Assembly: GCA_004293905.1 (NCBI GenBank)
Contig: RDZE01000016.1
Location: 1 to 64,000 of the forward strand
DNA from: Cytophagales bacterium
GTDB taxonomy: Bacteria > Bacteroidota > Bacteroidia > Cytophagales > Microscillaceae
Direction of reading: 5' to 3'
Length of the DNA stretch: 64,000 nt
Shown here: piece by piece, positions 36,787-47,400 of the stretch
How positions within the stretch are numbered: the first letter of the stretch is position 1
Layout: each line of letters starts with the position of its first letter
Position numbers and translations under genes: made by a program
Notes under the pieces: model-generated
Database searches by the model: none
Told to the model about the DNA's origin: nothing
The model's input: the letters and a program-made list of their open reading frames with translations, nothing else

Positions 36787-36794
36787 TAAATTTG
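36787..36794 (+). promoter_or_regulatory. Putative -7 box for the RsbW-like operon
   Basis: TAAATTTG matches TAnnTTTG and precedes the ATG at 36851 by 56 bases. No good TTTG partner at 19-21 bases upstream, so moderate support only. Confidence 0.4.
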
Positions 36795-36850
36795 CAAAGC
36801 ATCTAAAAACAATTGAATCACCCAAAAAACCAAAGCCTGCTCAAGCAGTC

Positions 36851-37249
36851 ATGAAGTCATTTAAAATAAAAATACCCTCTATTGTCGAAAACATACGAAT
36901 GGTCGAAAGTTTTATAGACAACGCACGCGAAAAATTCTCTATCGATGACGACATCTACGGCAACATCATGATTGCCATTACAGAAGCCGTAAACAATGCC
37001 ATCAAACACGGCAACAAAGAAGAAAAAGGTAAAAACGTACAACTCAGCGTCATTTTTAACGACAAAAGCCTACGATTCCTCATAGAAGATGAGGGAAAAG
37101 GCTTCGATTACAAAAATTTAGCAGACCCTACTGCTCCTGCCAATATTAACAAACCCGGCGGAAGAGGTATATTTCTTATCAAACACCTCAGCGATGAAGT
37201 CAATTTTTCTAAAAATGGAAGCCTCGTTGAAATCGTCTTTTATATGTAA
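36851..37249 (+). CDS. RsbW/SpoIIAB-like anti-sigma-factor serine kinase (HATPase_c)
   Basis: 132 residues, a single GHKL ATPase domain. ITEAVNNAIKHGNKEEKGKNV is the N box, FLIEDEGKGFDY the G1 box, and NINKPGGRGIFLIKHLSDEV the G2 box of the RsbW group. In partner-switching systems these kinases phosphorylate an anti-anti-sigma STAS protein and are countered by SpoIIE/PP2C phosphatases such as the one at 57107-59515; whether the two are linked is not shown. Eight bases from ybeY, so in one operon with ybeY and pncB. Confidence 0.9.
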   Translation: MKSFKIKIPSIVENIRMVESFIDNAREKFSIDDDIYGNIMIAITEAVNNAIKHGNKEEKGKNVQLSVIFNDKSLRFLIEDEGKGFDYKNLADPTAPANINKPGGRGIFLIKHLSDEVNFSKNGSLVEIVFYM

Positions 37250-37257
37250 TACAACCC

Positions 37258-37698
37258 ATGAAAATTCATTTTTTTTCCGAAAATACACCCTTTGAACTCC
37301 CAAAAACAGAGGCGAAGAATATAAAAAAATGGATAGAAACCATCATCAAACAAGAAAAATATACGCTCATAAATCTCAATTATATTTTTTGTGATGACCA
37401 ATACCTGCACCAAATCAATTGGCAATATTTAGAACACGATACTTATACAGATATTATCACCTTTGACAACGCCGAAGAGCCCCAAACCATCGAAGGAGAT
37501 ATTTTTATCAGCATAGAGCGCGTGCAAGAAAATGCACAACAATTCAATCAACCTTTTCAAGAAGAACTTTATAGAGTGTTAGCTCACGGCATACTACACC
37601 TCATCGGCTACCAAGACAAAACCCAAGAACAGAGCCAATTGATGAGGCAAAAAGAAAATGAAGCCCTCCGGTTATTTAAAAATATAACACTAACCTAA
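37258..37698 (+). CDS. ybeY: Endoribonuclease YbeY, 16S rRNA maturation
   Basis: 146 residues, UPF0054 family. The zinc motif region reads VLAHGILHLIGYQDKTQEQ: the first two His are present but the third canonical His (GYDH) is replaced by QDK. As I recall, Bacteroidota YbeY commonly has K/Q-D-K at this point, so this is probably a lineage form and not a dead enzyme. EGDIFISIERVQENA is the conserved strand ahead of it. YbeY processes the 3' end of 16S rRNA and is used in ribosome quality control. Confidence 0.93.
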   Translation: MKIHFFSENTPFELPKTEAKNIKKWIETIIKQEKYTLINLNYIFCDDQYLHQINWQYLEHDTYTDIITFDNAEEPQTIEGDIFISIERVQENAQQFNQPFQEELYRVLAHGILHLIGYQDKTQEQSQLMRQKENEALRLFKNITLT

Positions 37699-37704
37699 AA
37701 ATCC

Positions 37705-39174
37705 ATGAAACTACATAAAGATTTATACGGTGCTTCCTTAGCACTCCTTACCGACCTCTACCAACTCACTATGTCCTATGGTTATTGGAAAGCAGGCATG
37801 GCTGAAAAAGAAGCTGTTTTTCATCTGTATTTCCGTAAAAACCCTTTCCAAGGAGGATTCACCATAGCCTGCGGCTTGGAATATGTAATTCACTATCTTC
37901 AAAATTTTGCTTTCACCCCCGATGATATACAATACCTTGCCTCATTGCAAGGAAACGATGATAAACCTCTCTTCGAAAAAGGATTCTTAGACTATTTGCA
38001 ACAAATAGAATTTAGCTGCGATATAGATGCCATACCCGAAGGAACAGTTATTTTCCCTCATGAGCCTCTCATAAGAGTACAAGGCAGTATCGTACAATGC
38101 CAAATCTTAGAAACAGCCCTGCTCAATATCATCAATTTCCAATCGCTCATCGCTACTAAAGCCGCAAGAATGTTCATAGCTACCAAAGGCGAGCCCGTTT
38201 TAGAATTTGGACTCAGACGCGCGCAAGGCATAGACGGTAGTCTTGCTGCCAGCCGTGCCGCTTATATTGGTGGTTGTTCTGCCACTTCTAATGTATTAGC
38301 AGGCAAACTCTTCGACATACCTGTCAAAGGTACGCACGCACATAGTTGGGTGATGTCTTTTGATACTGAAATAGAAGCCTTCGATACTTATGCACAACAT
38401 CTTCCCAATAATTGTGTGTTTTTGGTAGATACTTACGATACGCTCGAAGGAGTAAAAAATGCCATAGAAGTAGGAAAAAAACTCCAAGCCAAAGGATACA
38501 AAATGGTGGGTATCAGACTTGACTCTGGCGACTTAGCATACCTCAGCATAGAAGCCCGCAAACTATTAGACGAAGCAGGATTCCAAGAGGCTACCATTGT
38601 AGCAAGTAACGATTTAGACGAAAATATCATCATTTCTTTGAAAGAACAACAAGCAACCATTAATGTATGGGGAGTAGGTACAAAACTCGTAACTGCCTAC
38701 GACCAGCCTGCCTTGGGGGGGGTGTACAAAATAGCAGCTATCAAAAACAATCAGAACCAGTGGAATTATAAAGTGAAGCTATCAGAGCAAAGCATTAAAA
38801 TTTCAAACCCCGGTATTTTACAAGTAAGACGATTCAAAGACGATAAGGAATTTACTGCCGATATGATTTTTAGCCTTACCAGCGAACCCGAAAACCCTAA
38901 CACTATAGTAGACCCTATGGATTTTACTCGCCGAAAAAGTATTAGCCAAAATTCTACTTATGAAGACCTTTTAGTGCCTATTTTCAAAAAAGGGAAATTG
39001 GTGTATCAAAATCCTACCATACACCAAATCAGACAGCGTGCTTCTGAGCAACTTAATGGATTTCATAGCGGTATCAAACGATTTGTGAATCCTCACAGCT
39101 ACCCTGTAGGCTTGGAAAAAGGTTTACATGACTTCAAAACCAATCTTATCCTTAAATTAAGAGAGCAGAATTAA
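37705..39174 (+). CDS. pncB: Nicotinate phosphoribosyltransferase
   Basis: 489 residues. Makes nicotinate mononucleotide from nicotinate and PRPP in NAD salvage. [18 protein letters not shown] at the N-terminus, [23 protein letters not shown] (substrate loop), and [26 protein letters not shown] plus IWGVGTKL-type [22 protein letters not shown] are diagnostic. Third gene after the RsbW-like kinase and ybeY (6-base gap). Convergent with the CarH-like gene, 15 bases apart. Confidence 0.96.
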   Translation: MKLHKDLYGASLALLTDLYQLTMSYGYWKAGMAEKEAVFHLYFRKNPFQGGFTIACGLEYVIHYLQNFAFTPDDIQYLASLQGNDDKPLFEKGFLDYLQQIEFSCDIDAIPEGTVIFPHEPLIRVQGSIVQCQILETALLNIINFQSLIATKAARMFIATKGEPVLEFGLRRAQGIDGSLAASRAAYIGGCSATSNVLAGKLFDIPVKGTHAHSWVMSFDTEIEAFDTYAQHLPNNCVFLVDTYDTLEGVKNAIEVGKKLQAKGYKMVGIRLDSGDLAYLSIEARKLLDEAGFQEATIVASNDLDENIIISLKEQQATINVWGVGTKLVTAYDQPALGGVYKIAAIKNNQNQWNYKVKLSEQSIKISNPGILQVRRFKDDKEFTADMIFSLTSEPENPNTIVDPMDFTRRKSISQNSTYEDLLVPIFKKGKLVYQNPTIHQIRQRASEQLNGFHSGIKRFVNPHSYPVGLEKGLHDFKTNLILKLREQN

Positions 39175-39189
39175 TAGAAACTAATTTTT

Positions 39190-40074
39190 CTACTCTTCTT
39201 CATCAATCAAATGTACCAAGTCGGCTACTTTGTTGATGATGGTAAGTTTAGGGTGTGGTCGTATGTCTTGCCCCACTACCTGCAATCCACTGACTAAAAG
39301 TTTGGAATCGGGGAAGGTTTCCAAGAGTGTATGTAAATAATTTTCTGCCTCGAACTGATTGGGAACAGAACTGATAATGGTAAGTAAATACTCTGGTTTG
39401 TGTAGTTGATAAGCAACTTGCAAATCGTGATGTGGGAGGCTTTGCCCAAAATAATATACTTTGTGTCCGCGTGTTTTTATTAAATAACAAGCAAATAGTA
39501 ATCCTATTTCGTGTAATTCACCTTCGGGCAAAAATAATAAGTATTTTTTTGCTTTTTCGGTTTTTGGAGTCATCTGACCATCAATAGCCACAATTAGTTT
39601 TTGGCGTACTAAGTGAGAGATAAAATGCTCTTGTGCGGTATTGATAGAATCGGTTTGCCATAAATAGCCCACCCTTACCAAAAAAGGATAAATAATATTA
39701 ATCATCGTCTTCTCAAAACCCAATTGCAATACATTGATAGAAAGTATTTTTTCAAATCTTTCCTCATCTAAATCTATCATTGCTAAGGTAAGAGCCTGAA
39801 TTTGGTCGTGGTAGTTATTACTTTTTTCAGTAATGGTAATGACCTCATTTTTCATATCATCTAAGGTCATTTTTGCTATGGACGATATTTTATACCCATG
39901 GTCTTTAAGTAAAGATACATTGAGTATAAATTTCAGGTCTTCGTCATCATAAAAACGAATATTTGTGTCTGTTCTTTTAGGAGAAACCAATTTGTAGCGT
40001 TGCTCCCAAATGCGCAAAGTATGGGCTTTGATACCCGATAAGTGCTCTAAATCTTTGATAGAATATGTACTCAT
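39190..40074 (-). CDS. MerR-type regulator with B12-binding domain (CarH/LitR-like photoreceptor repressor)
   Basis: 294 residues. Residues 1-70 are a MerR winged helix (YSIKDLEHLSGIKAHTLRIWEQRY). The middle helical bundle has W then nine residues then EH (WQTDSINTAQEH), the adenosylcobalamin-capping motif of CarH. The C-terminal Rossmann domain contains EGELHEIGLLFACYL (E-x-H-x-x-G, with the His that ligates cobalt in the light state). In known CarH proteins, dark tetramers repress carotenoid genes and light breaks the Co-C bond. The upstream neighbour is a carotenoid gene, consistent with that role. Confidence 0.92.
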   Translation of the reverse strand: MSTYSIKDLEHLSGIKAHTLRIWEQRYKLVSPKRTDTNIRFYDDEDLKFILNVSLLKDHGYKISSIAKMTLDDMKNEVITITEKSNNYHDQIQALTLAMIDLDEERFEKILSINVLQLGFEKTMINIIYPFLVRVGYLWQTDSINTAQEHFISHLVRQKLIVAIDGQMTPKTEKAKKYLLFLPEGELHEIGLLFACYLIKTRGHKVYYFGQSLPHHDLQVAYQLHKPEYLLTIISSVPNQFEAENYLHTLLETFPDSKLLVSGLQVVGQDIRPHPKLTIINKVADLVHLIDEEE

Positions 40075-40184
40075 AATCGTATTGCCTTCTGTTCTAAGTT
40101 CTTATCTTGTGTTGTTTAAATTTTTAACTGTTTTTCGTAAGGTCTTCATTATTATTTCAATCTAATCATCTGCTGATTCTTTCT

Positions 40185-40829
40185 TCAAGGAAACAGATAA
40201 AAAAGTAGGTTTAAGATGGCAAAAAATGAAAATTGAAGTGCCAAAAGGAGGGGCGCAATGGTATTTTTCTTTTCAAAACCTTTATGATAGTGTAGCACCA
40301 TCGCAACTATGATAGAAACTAAAAACCAAGCCAAATAGTTTTGAAAAGGGACAAGATTATTTTTCCAATACCAAAAATGGAGTGCAATGGCTATGGGTTC
40401 TATACAAACATCGAGCAGCGTCATGAGGGTTGCCGTAGAAAGTATCTTTTGCCAATCGTACTGCATATATTTTTCGCTTACGATAGCCGCACAATAGCCC
40501 AACAACCACCAATTGACACCAATAAGCAATGGTACTTGCAAGACCTGTATTCCCAAAACAGTAGAGTACCAATATTCGCCAAAAATGACCCCCGTAGCCA
40601 CGCCTGCCACTTCTACGCCATAGCCCAAAGCATAAACAAGAGCTGTAGCTGTCCAAAAATATCGATTGCGCTGTGGTTGAAAATAAACCAACACCCAAGC
40701 ACTAAACAGTAAATTGAGCGGCACTAAATACAAAAATAAATCACGTGTAAGTGATATTTTCAATCCTATTGCCCCTGCTACATACATAGCAATCAATAAT
40801 ATTTTGACAGAAAATATATCATTTTTCAT
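40185..40829 (-). CDS. Carotenoid biosynthesis membrane protein (CruF-like 1,2-hydratase family)
   Basis: 214 residues with about six membrane helices. It fits the DUF422/CruF family of carotenoid 1',2'-hydratases: AALVYALGYGVEVAGVATGVIFGEYWYSTVLG contains the conserved E-x-x-G and GEYxY features, and LLDVCIEPIAIALHFWYWKNNL a second conserved block. It would hydrate the psi end of carotenoids as in myxol or flexirubin-associated pigments. Lies 110 bases upstream of the CarH-like regulator on the same strand, so it could be co-regulated by it. Confidence 0.85.
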   Translation of the reverse strand: MKNDIFSVKILLIAMYVAGAIGLKISLTRDLFLYLVPLNLLFSAWVLVYFQPQRNRYFWTATALVYALGYGVEVAGVATGVIFGEYWYSTVLGIQVLQVPLLIGVNWWLLGYCAAIVSEKYMQYDWQKILSTATLMTLLDVCIEPIAIALHFWYWKNNLVPFQNYLAWFLVSIIVAMVLHYHKGFEKKNTIAPLLLALQFSFFAILNLLFYLFP

Positions 40830-40893
40830 GCTTATAAAAAGCAGTTTTATTTGAAAAAGTTTGTACTTTTACGAAAAAAAAAGTTACTGAACT

Positions 40894-41748
40894 ATGAAAA
40901 AAATTCTTGTACCTACCGACTTTTCAGACAATGCCTCTGCTGCAATGCGTTATGCACTCCAATTGAATGAAAAAATGAGTGCCGAAATTATTTTCATGCA
41001 TGCCTTAGATCCACTCATGCGTACCGATTTGCCCAAAGCAGAATATGAAAAAGAAGTGGAGCATTATAAAAAAGAAGCACAAAACCAATTAATAGCGCAA
41101 ATCAGAGCTGTTTTTACCCAATTAGGACGCGCAGCTGATGCCGAAAATGCCAAGTTTGTAGTCAGAAGCGAAGACAACGCCATACAAGACATATTACAAA
41201 CCGCTACGGACTTAGCCATAGATTTAATCATCATGGGTACAGTGGGGGCTACAGGGCTGAAGAAACTCCTTTTCGGAAGCAACACCACACAAATCATTCG
41301 CCGTGCCACTTGCCCTGTTTTGAGCGTTCCTGCTAACTATGATTTTCAACCTATCCATAAAATAGGTTATGCTTCTGACCTTACGCAACCTTTACCAGAG
41401 TTAAGAAGCGTTTTACCTTTTGCAAGCCTTTTGGGTGCTACTATTGAAGTATTTCACGTGTATCCTGTTTATCCTCAATACGTTGATGTAAAAACTTTTG
41501 ACAATGAAGGCGTATTGCAGGAATGGAAAAAAGACCTACAGTACGATAAAATCAATTTACACTTTGTACACACAGAAAATGACAACGATGTAGACGCAGG
41601 GATAGAATTATACAGACAATCTTACAAGCCCGATTGTATGGCAATGTTTAGGCACGACAGAAATTTCTTTGACACTTTGTTAGATATTAGTTTTACCGAT
41701 AACTATGCCTTTCAGCCTTCTGTGCCTTTATTGAGTTTAAAAGTATGA
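40894..41748 (+). CDS. Universal stress protein with two Usp domains
   Basis: 284 residues. The first Usp domain (1-150) has VPTDFSDNASAAMRYAL and the ATP-binding GTVGATGLKKLLFGSNTTQIIRRATCPVLSVP motif (G-x2-G-x9-GS/T). The second (155-284) is degenerate and lacks the glycine loop. Its stop overlaps the ABC transporter start by 4 bases (ATGA), so the two are translated together. Confidence 0.9.
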   Translation: MKKILVPTDFSDNASAAMRYALQLNEKMSAEIIFMHALDPLMRTDLPKAEYEKEVEHYKKEAQNQLIAQIRAVFTQLGRAADAENAKFVVRSEDNAIQDILQTATDLAIDLIIMGTVGATGLKKLLFGSNTTQIIRRATCPVLSVPANYDFQPIHKIGYASDLTQPLPELRSVLPFASLLGATIEVFHVYPVYPQYVDVKTFDNEGVLQEWKKDLQYDKINLHFVHTENDNDVDAGIELYRQSYKPDCMAMFRHDRNFFDTLLDISFTDNYAFQPSVPLLSLKV

Positions 41749-43541
41749 GCAAACAAGAACTGAACGAAGAAGACAAAAAAAGAAAAATCCGTTGGAAAGA
41801 TTTCAAACAAACTTTTCAAATCTTTAGGTTCATTGTGCCTTATCGCTGGCATTTTGTTGCTGGAATGTTGTTTTTAGTACTTTCTACCCTCACCGCACTC
41901 AGTTTTCCTTATTTCGCGGGGCGTTTGGTAGATGCTTCACAACATAAAACGGCACAATCAATCCAAGAAATAGCCTTAGTATTGCTTTTTATTTTGGCAA
42001 CACAAGCTATTTTTTCTTTCTTTCGTATATTGTTGTTTACTTATGTAAGCGAAAAAGCACTCAAAGATGTCAGAAATGCACTCTATCAAAAAATGATTTG
42101 CCTGCCAATGACTTTCTTTGAGCAGAGGCGCGTAGGGGAGCTCAATAGCCGATTGAGTGCCGATGTAACACAATTACAAGATGTACTTTCATTTACCTTA
42201 GCAGAGTTTTTCAGACAAATAGCGACCCTCATCATTGGCATAAGTGTACTTTTGTTTACCTCCTTACAACTTACTTTGTTGATGATTAGCACTTTCCCTG
42301 TATTGATTATCGTTGCTATCTTTTTTGGGCGTTATATTCGTACTTTTGCCAAAAAAAGCCAAGACATTCTTGCCGAATCAGCCACGATTGTAGAAGAAAC
42401 ACTACAGGCGATTAGTGTAGTAAAGAGTTTTGCCAATGAAAAATACGAAGCCGAACGCTACAATCATTCGCTGCAAAGCCTGCTTAGTATGGCATTAAGA
42501 ACGGCACAATTACGCGGTTTTTTTGTTTCATTTATCATTTTCGCACTCTTTGGGGCTATAGTTTTGGTGTTGTGGTATGGGGCATTTATGGTAGAGCAAA
42601 ACCTCATCACTATAGGCGAACTCACATCTTTCATCATTTATACCGCATTCATTGGTGGGGCAGTAGGAGGAATGGGCGAATTGTATGCGCAGTTGCAGCG
42701 TACCGTAGGGGCTTCGGAGCGCATTTTGGAAATTTTGGCTGAAAAAACTGAATCTGAACAAGATAACCCCTTAGCCGCACCTATAGATATACAAGGTGAT
42801 ATTGTATATGAAAATGTGGCTTTTGCCTACCCTACGCGCCCCGATGTAGAAGTGCTCAAAAATATTTCATTGCGCATAGCCTCAGGGCAAAAAGTAGCCT
42901 TAGTAGGGCACAGTGGCGCAGGAAAATCTACTATTGTTCAACTACTCAATAGGTTTTATGCTTTAGAAAAAGGAAGCATCAGCATAGATCACCAAAATAT
43001 TCAAAACTATAGCATTCATTCGTTGCGCCGACAGATTGGAGTTGTTCCGCAAGACATTATTCTTTTTGGAGGCACTATAGCCGATAATATTCGCTATGGA
43101 AAGCCAGAGGCTACTGAAGAGGAAATCGTACAAGCGGCTCAAAAAGCACATGCTTGGCAGTTTATCAGTCAATTTCCAGAAGGGCTCAAAACCATCGTAG
43201 GCGAAAGAGGCATTAAACTTTCGGGTGGGCAACGACAACGCATAGCCATCGCAAGGGCTATACTGAAAAATCCAAGTATATTGATACTCGATGAAGCAAC
43301 TTCTTCGTTAGATGCCGAATCAGAACAAGCAGTGCAAGAAGCCTTAGATACACTGATGCAAAACAGAACGACCATCATCATTGCGCATAGGTTGGCTACT
43401 ATTCGCAAGGTAGATACGATTTATGTAATCAATGATGGGCAAATTGTGGAGCAAGGCACTCACGAAAGCCTTATTTTGCAAGAAAAGGGAATTTATAGCC
43501 ACTTGGTAAAACTTCAATTTGAGGCAGTCAATGAGTCTTGA
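41745..43541 (+). CDS. ABC exporter, fused membrane and ATPase domains (MsbA/multidrug type)
   Basis: 598 residues. The first 310 form a six-helix type IV exporter domain; the ATPase has Walker A GHSGAGKSTIVQLLNRFY, signature LSGGQRQRIAIARAIL, Walker B ILILDEATSSLDAESE and switch His AHRL. Homodimeric half-transporters of this type export lipids, drugs or peptides. Coupled to the Usp gene upstream and overlapping the DUF2279 gene downstream by 11 bases, so a three-gene operon. Confidence 0.94.
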   Translation: MSKQELNEEDKKRKIRWKDFKQTFQIFRFIVPYRWHFVAGMLFLVLSTLTALSFPYFAGRLVDASQHKTAQSIQEIALVLLFILATQAIFSFFRILLFTYVSEKALKDVRNALYQKMICLPMTFFEQRRVGELNSRLSADVTQLQDVLSFTLAEFFRQIATLIIGISVLLFTSLQLTLLMISTFPVLIIVAIFFGRYIRTFAKKSQDILAESATIVEETLQAISVVKSFANEKYEAERYNHSLQSLLSMALRTAQLRGFFVSFIIFALFGAIVLVLWYGAFMVEQNLITIGELTSFIIYTAFIGGAVGGMGELYAQLQRTVGASERILEILAEKTESEQDNPLAAPIDIQGDIVYENVAFAYPTRPDVEVLKNISLRIASGQKVALVGHSGAGKSTIVQLLNRFYALEKGSISIDHQNIQNYSIHSLRRQIGVVPQDIILFGGTIADNIRYGKPEATEEEIVQAAQKAHAWQFISQFPEGLKTIVGERGIKLSGGQRQRIAIARAILKNPSILILDEATSSLDAESEQAVQEALDTLMQNRTTIIIAHRLATIRKVDTIYVINDGQIVEQGTHESLILQEKGIYSHLVKLQFEAVNES

Positions 43542-44427
43542 TGTCAAAAAAATAACTCTTGTAATTTACTTTTTAGCTTTTGGAATACTACCACTAAAAG
43601 CACAAGACAGCTTACTGAATCAGAAAAATAAACGCCTCAATACCTTAATTTATACCTCTACCATTGGTTATACGGCAGCAATGTCGGGCTTGTCGTTGGC
43701 TTGGTATGCCGATAATTGGCGCGGTGAGTTTCACTTTTTTGATGATAGCCAAGAATGGTTGCAAATAGACAAAATAGGGCACGCCTATACTACTTTCCAT
43801 CTTACCCAAGCATTTGCAAAGGCATTGCGCTGGGCAAATATTCCTCCAAAAAAGGCGAACCTTCATGCACTTTGGATAAGTACAGCGGCTATGACAAGTA
43901 TAGAGATTTTAGATGGTTTTTCAGAGCGTTATGGTGCTTCGTGGAGCGATTGGGGGGCAAATGCAGGAGGCGCTTTTTTGTATTGGGGGCAGATGGCACT
44001 TTGGAATGAGGTGCGTTTAGTGCCTAAGTTTTCATTTTTTCCTACTCCTTTTGCCGAACAGCGTCCTGAGTTGTTGGGTAAAAATATTTCGCAGCAATGG
44101 CTCAAAGATTACAACGGGCAAACGTATTGGCTTTCGGTGGATATAGATAAGTTTTTGCCTGAAAAAAAATTCCCGCGCTGGCTCAATGTAGCAGTTGGCT
44201 ATAGTGCCGAACAGATGATTTTTGCGCAATATAAGCAAAATACTGCCGTAGGATTACAACCTACTCGCTATTATCATCTGAGCCTTGATTGGGATTTAGG
44301 GGCTTTCAAAACCAAACGAGGTTGGCTGAAAGCTATTTTATATATAGGTAATCTTATCAAACTACCTGCCCCTACACTACGCATATCGGAAAGAGGAGAT
44401 TTAGATTTTTTTATGTGGTATTTTTAA
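43531..44427 (+). CDS. DUF2279-family envelope protein
   Basis: Start at ATG 43531 (298 residues); the track back to TTG 43519 lies inside the ABC gene. A hydrophobic N-terminal segment ends in PLKAQ, a signal peptide. DKIGHAYTTFHLTQAFAKALRW, TAAMTSIEILDGFSERYGASWSDWGANAGGAFLYW and the LPKFSFFPTPFAEQRPELLG region are DUF2279 blocks, a Bacteroidota periplasmic/outer-membrane family without known function. Hydrophobic and glycine-rich helices suggest it is membrane-embedded. Last gene of the Usp-ABC run. Confidence 0.87.
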   Translation: MSLDVKKITLVIYFLAFGILPLKAQDSLLNQKNKRLNTLIYTSTIGYTAAMSGLSLAWYADNWRGEFHFFDDSQEWLQIDKIGHAYTTFHLTQAFAKALRWANIPPKKANLHALWISTAAMTSIEILDGFSERYGASWSDWGANAGGAFLYWGQMALWNEVRLVPKFSFFPTPFAEQRPELLGKNISQQWLKDYNGQTYWLSVDIDKFLPEKKFPRWLNVAVGYSAEQMIFAQYKQNTAVGLQPTRYYHLSLDWDLGAFKTKRGWLKAILYIGNLIKLPAPTLRISERGDLDFFMWYF

Positions 44428-44431
44428 CATA

Positions 44432-44470
44432 AAAAAAAGAAGCTATCCAAAAATCGGATAACTTCTTTTG
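44432..44470. terminator. Terminator hairpin between convergent genes
   Basis: AAGAAGCTATCC pairs with GGATAACTTCTT (one internal mismatch) around a 6- to 7-base loop, with an A run before and T-rich sequence after. Serves the DUF2279 gene and the convergent BNR-propeller gene. Confidence 0.75.
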
Positions 44471-44489
44471 GTTTAATCATAGCTTATGT

Positions 44490-47400
44490 TTAGTCTTTCG
44501 CCTTGAACTCTTCCCAAGTCAATAGTTTTATTTCGGGTTGTCCTGCTTTGCTAAGTTGGCTATTAATGCTGGGTAGTTTTTTAGTTTTGAGTTCCTCTCC
44601 TTTTTTCTTAGCGGCACTCAGTTCTTCTTCCAAAATGGTAAGACTTTCTACTTGCGCATTGCCGGGCTTGCCAGGGTAAGTCCATACTGCCATATAAAGG
44701 TTAGAAATACGCTCACGAAGTTTGTCTTCTTGAGTTTCGGTGTACCAATTTCCTTTTGTGATTACTAAGGTTTGATTGAACTCGTCTAACTCTTTGGCAA
44801 AAGCCTCTAAATTTTTGGCAAGTTTAGGGTCTTTTTGGGCTCTGTCTTGAGCTTCGCGTTGCATCGTTTGTACGTTATCAGCCAAGTAAGCCAATTCTTC
44901 CATCATTTCGTAGAGTCGCATTCCTACTCTTTGGCGTTCCTGAATTTCCTCTTTGCTATAGGGCATTTTGCTGTCCAATTGTAGCACAAGGGTACTGGTG
45001 TAGGTTTCTTTGCCTTTGGTCATTTTTACGGTATAAGTGCCTTCGGGGGCAGCAGGGGCAAAAAGTCCTCCGAAAGTGATGGTTTGTCCTATGGCTGTTT
45101 TGGGCACTTTGAGGTTAGGTTGCCATTCTACGATATTTAAACCTATATTTTTGCTGGCAGGCAGTTTAGAGATTACTTTTCCATTGGCATCTAAAATTTC
45201 TAAGAACATATCGCCGAAATTATGCCTTTTTTTGAGGTAGTAAATAATTTTTACACTGTTGCTCTTGCTTGCGCCTACATATTCGCCGGGGTTGGAGTAT
45301 ACCTCCGCGCCTATGGGGTTGCCTATGAGTGTGGGTTTGGTTTCGAAGAAGTGTACTTCCTTATTGAAAACCTCTTTGTTCATTTGTTGTAAAGGTGAAA
45401 TATCATCGATGATAATAATTCCTCTTCCGTGTGTAGCCATTACTAAGTCGTTATCGCGAGGGTGAATTACCATATCGAAAACGGGTACAGGAGGCATATT
45501 ATTGGTGAATTGTGTCCAATTAGCCCCTCCGTCTATGGTTACGAATAAGCCAAGTTCTGTACCTAAAAATAGTAAGTTCGGGTTTTTAAGGTCTTCTTTG
45601 ATTACACGTGCAAAAATGGGTAAGTCGGCAGTTACCAATGATGTCCAAGTTTTGCCCAAGTCAGTAGTTTTGTATACATAGGGTTTCATATCGCCTTGCA
45701 TGTGTCCCTCAAAAACTACATAAGCAGTGTTTTTATCATATCGGCTGGGTTCTATGTGCGATACCCAAGTATTTTTGGGCAATCCTACTACATTGGCTAC
45801 TACATTTGTCCATTTTGCTCCTCCGTCAGCAGTAACTTGCAGGTTGCCATCGTCTGTGCCTGCCCATACGATTTTTTCGTCTTTGGGCGATTCGGCAATG
45901 GCAAAAATAGTACAGTGGCTTTCGGCACTACTATTGTCTTGAGTAAGCCCTCCTGAACCTTCACGGTCTTGTTTGATAGGGTCGTTGGTGGTGAGGTCGG
46001 GAGAGATTTTTTTCCAAGTTTCGCCTAAATCTTCAGAAGTATGGACAAATTGACTGCCGTAGTATATTCTGTTAGGGTTGTTGGGGCTTATGTGTATAGG
46101 AGAGTTCCAATTGAAACGGAGTTTGGGGTCGCCTTTTTGTGCGTAGGGTTTTACATCTTTCATTTGTTTGGTAGAGATGCTGTAGCGTTTCATTTCACCG
46201 CCTTGGAACTCGCAAAAGATATAATCTTTGTGTATGGGGTGTCGTATAGTGTGAAAACCATCACCGCCAAAGATGCCTTTCCAATCTCTATTTTCTACAC
46301 CTCCGGGTCGGCTTGAAGGTCCGTACCAACATTGGTTGTCTTGCAAACCTCCGTATACATTGTAGGGCATTTCGTCATCTACACTCACGTGGTAGAATTG
46401 TGAAACGGGTAGGTCATTAATCATTTCGAAGTTATACCCTTTGTCCATAGTGCGGTATACGCCCCCGTCTGTGCCTACATATACGATGTCTGTATTCTGA
46501 GGATTTACCCAAAAAGCGTGAATATCGGAGTGCATTCCGCCCGGTTCGCGGTAGCTATTGCCGCCGTCTATAGTTACAATCATATTAAGCCCTGCTTTGT
46601 ACACGATACTGTCGTTTTTAGGGTCAATGGTAAGGCGCGAGAAGTAGAAAGGTCTTACGCTGAGGTTGAAGGAGTTTCCTACTTTTTTCCAGTTATTGCC
46701 TGCATCATCGGAGCGATACATACCGCGTAGGTCTTTATTGGCTACTTCCACACTTGCATATAGTACATTAGGGTTTGAAGGTGCAGATTCAATGGCTATT
46801 CTTCCGAGTGTTTCTTGTGGTAGTCCGTTGTGTATTTTGTTCCAAGTTTTGCCCCCGTCAGTAGATTTATAAAGGGCACTGCCTTTTCCGCCAGATAAAA
46901 ATTTATAGGGCATCCTGCGGAATTCCCACATAGAAGCATAGATTACATTGGGATTTTTGGCATCTATGGACATATCGGCGCAACCTGTTTTTGCGTCTAC
47001 ATAGAGTATTTTGTTCCAAGTTTTGCCCCCGTCTTCGGTCTTGTAAACGCCTCTTTCTTCGCTGTCGCTCCAGAGTGCGCCCATTACTCCTACATATACA
47101 ATGTCTGAATTGTTGGGGTCTATGATGATGTCGCTAATACGTTCTGATTTGGGTAAGCCCATGAGTTGCCAATCGGTGCCTCCGTTGGTCGATTTATAAA
47201 GACCATTGCCTACGGAGGTGCTATTGCGTACCCATACTTCGCCCGTGCCTACCCATATTGTTTGTGGGTTGCGTTGGTCTACGGTTACTTTTCCTATAGA
47301 TTGTATGTATTTATCAAAGATAGGACGAAAAGACCCTCCTCCGTTGATTGACTTCCACACGCCACCACCTGCTGTAGCTACGTAGATAATTTTAGGGTCA

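Noticed and set aside
37576-37640. Inactive YbeY because of the missing third His
   Set aside because: As I recall, Bacteroidota members commonly have a K/Q-D-K at that site, so I treat it as a lineage form.
43970-44430. Type IX sorting tail on the DUF2279 protein
   Set aside because: No PNP-type motif or beta-rich tail is seen; the C-terminus is short and hydrophobic.
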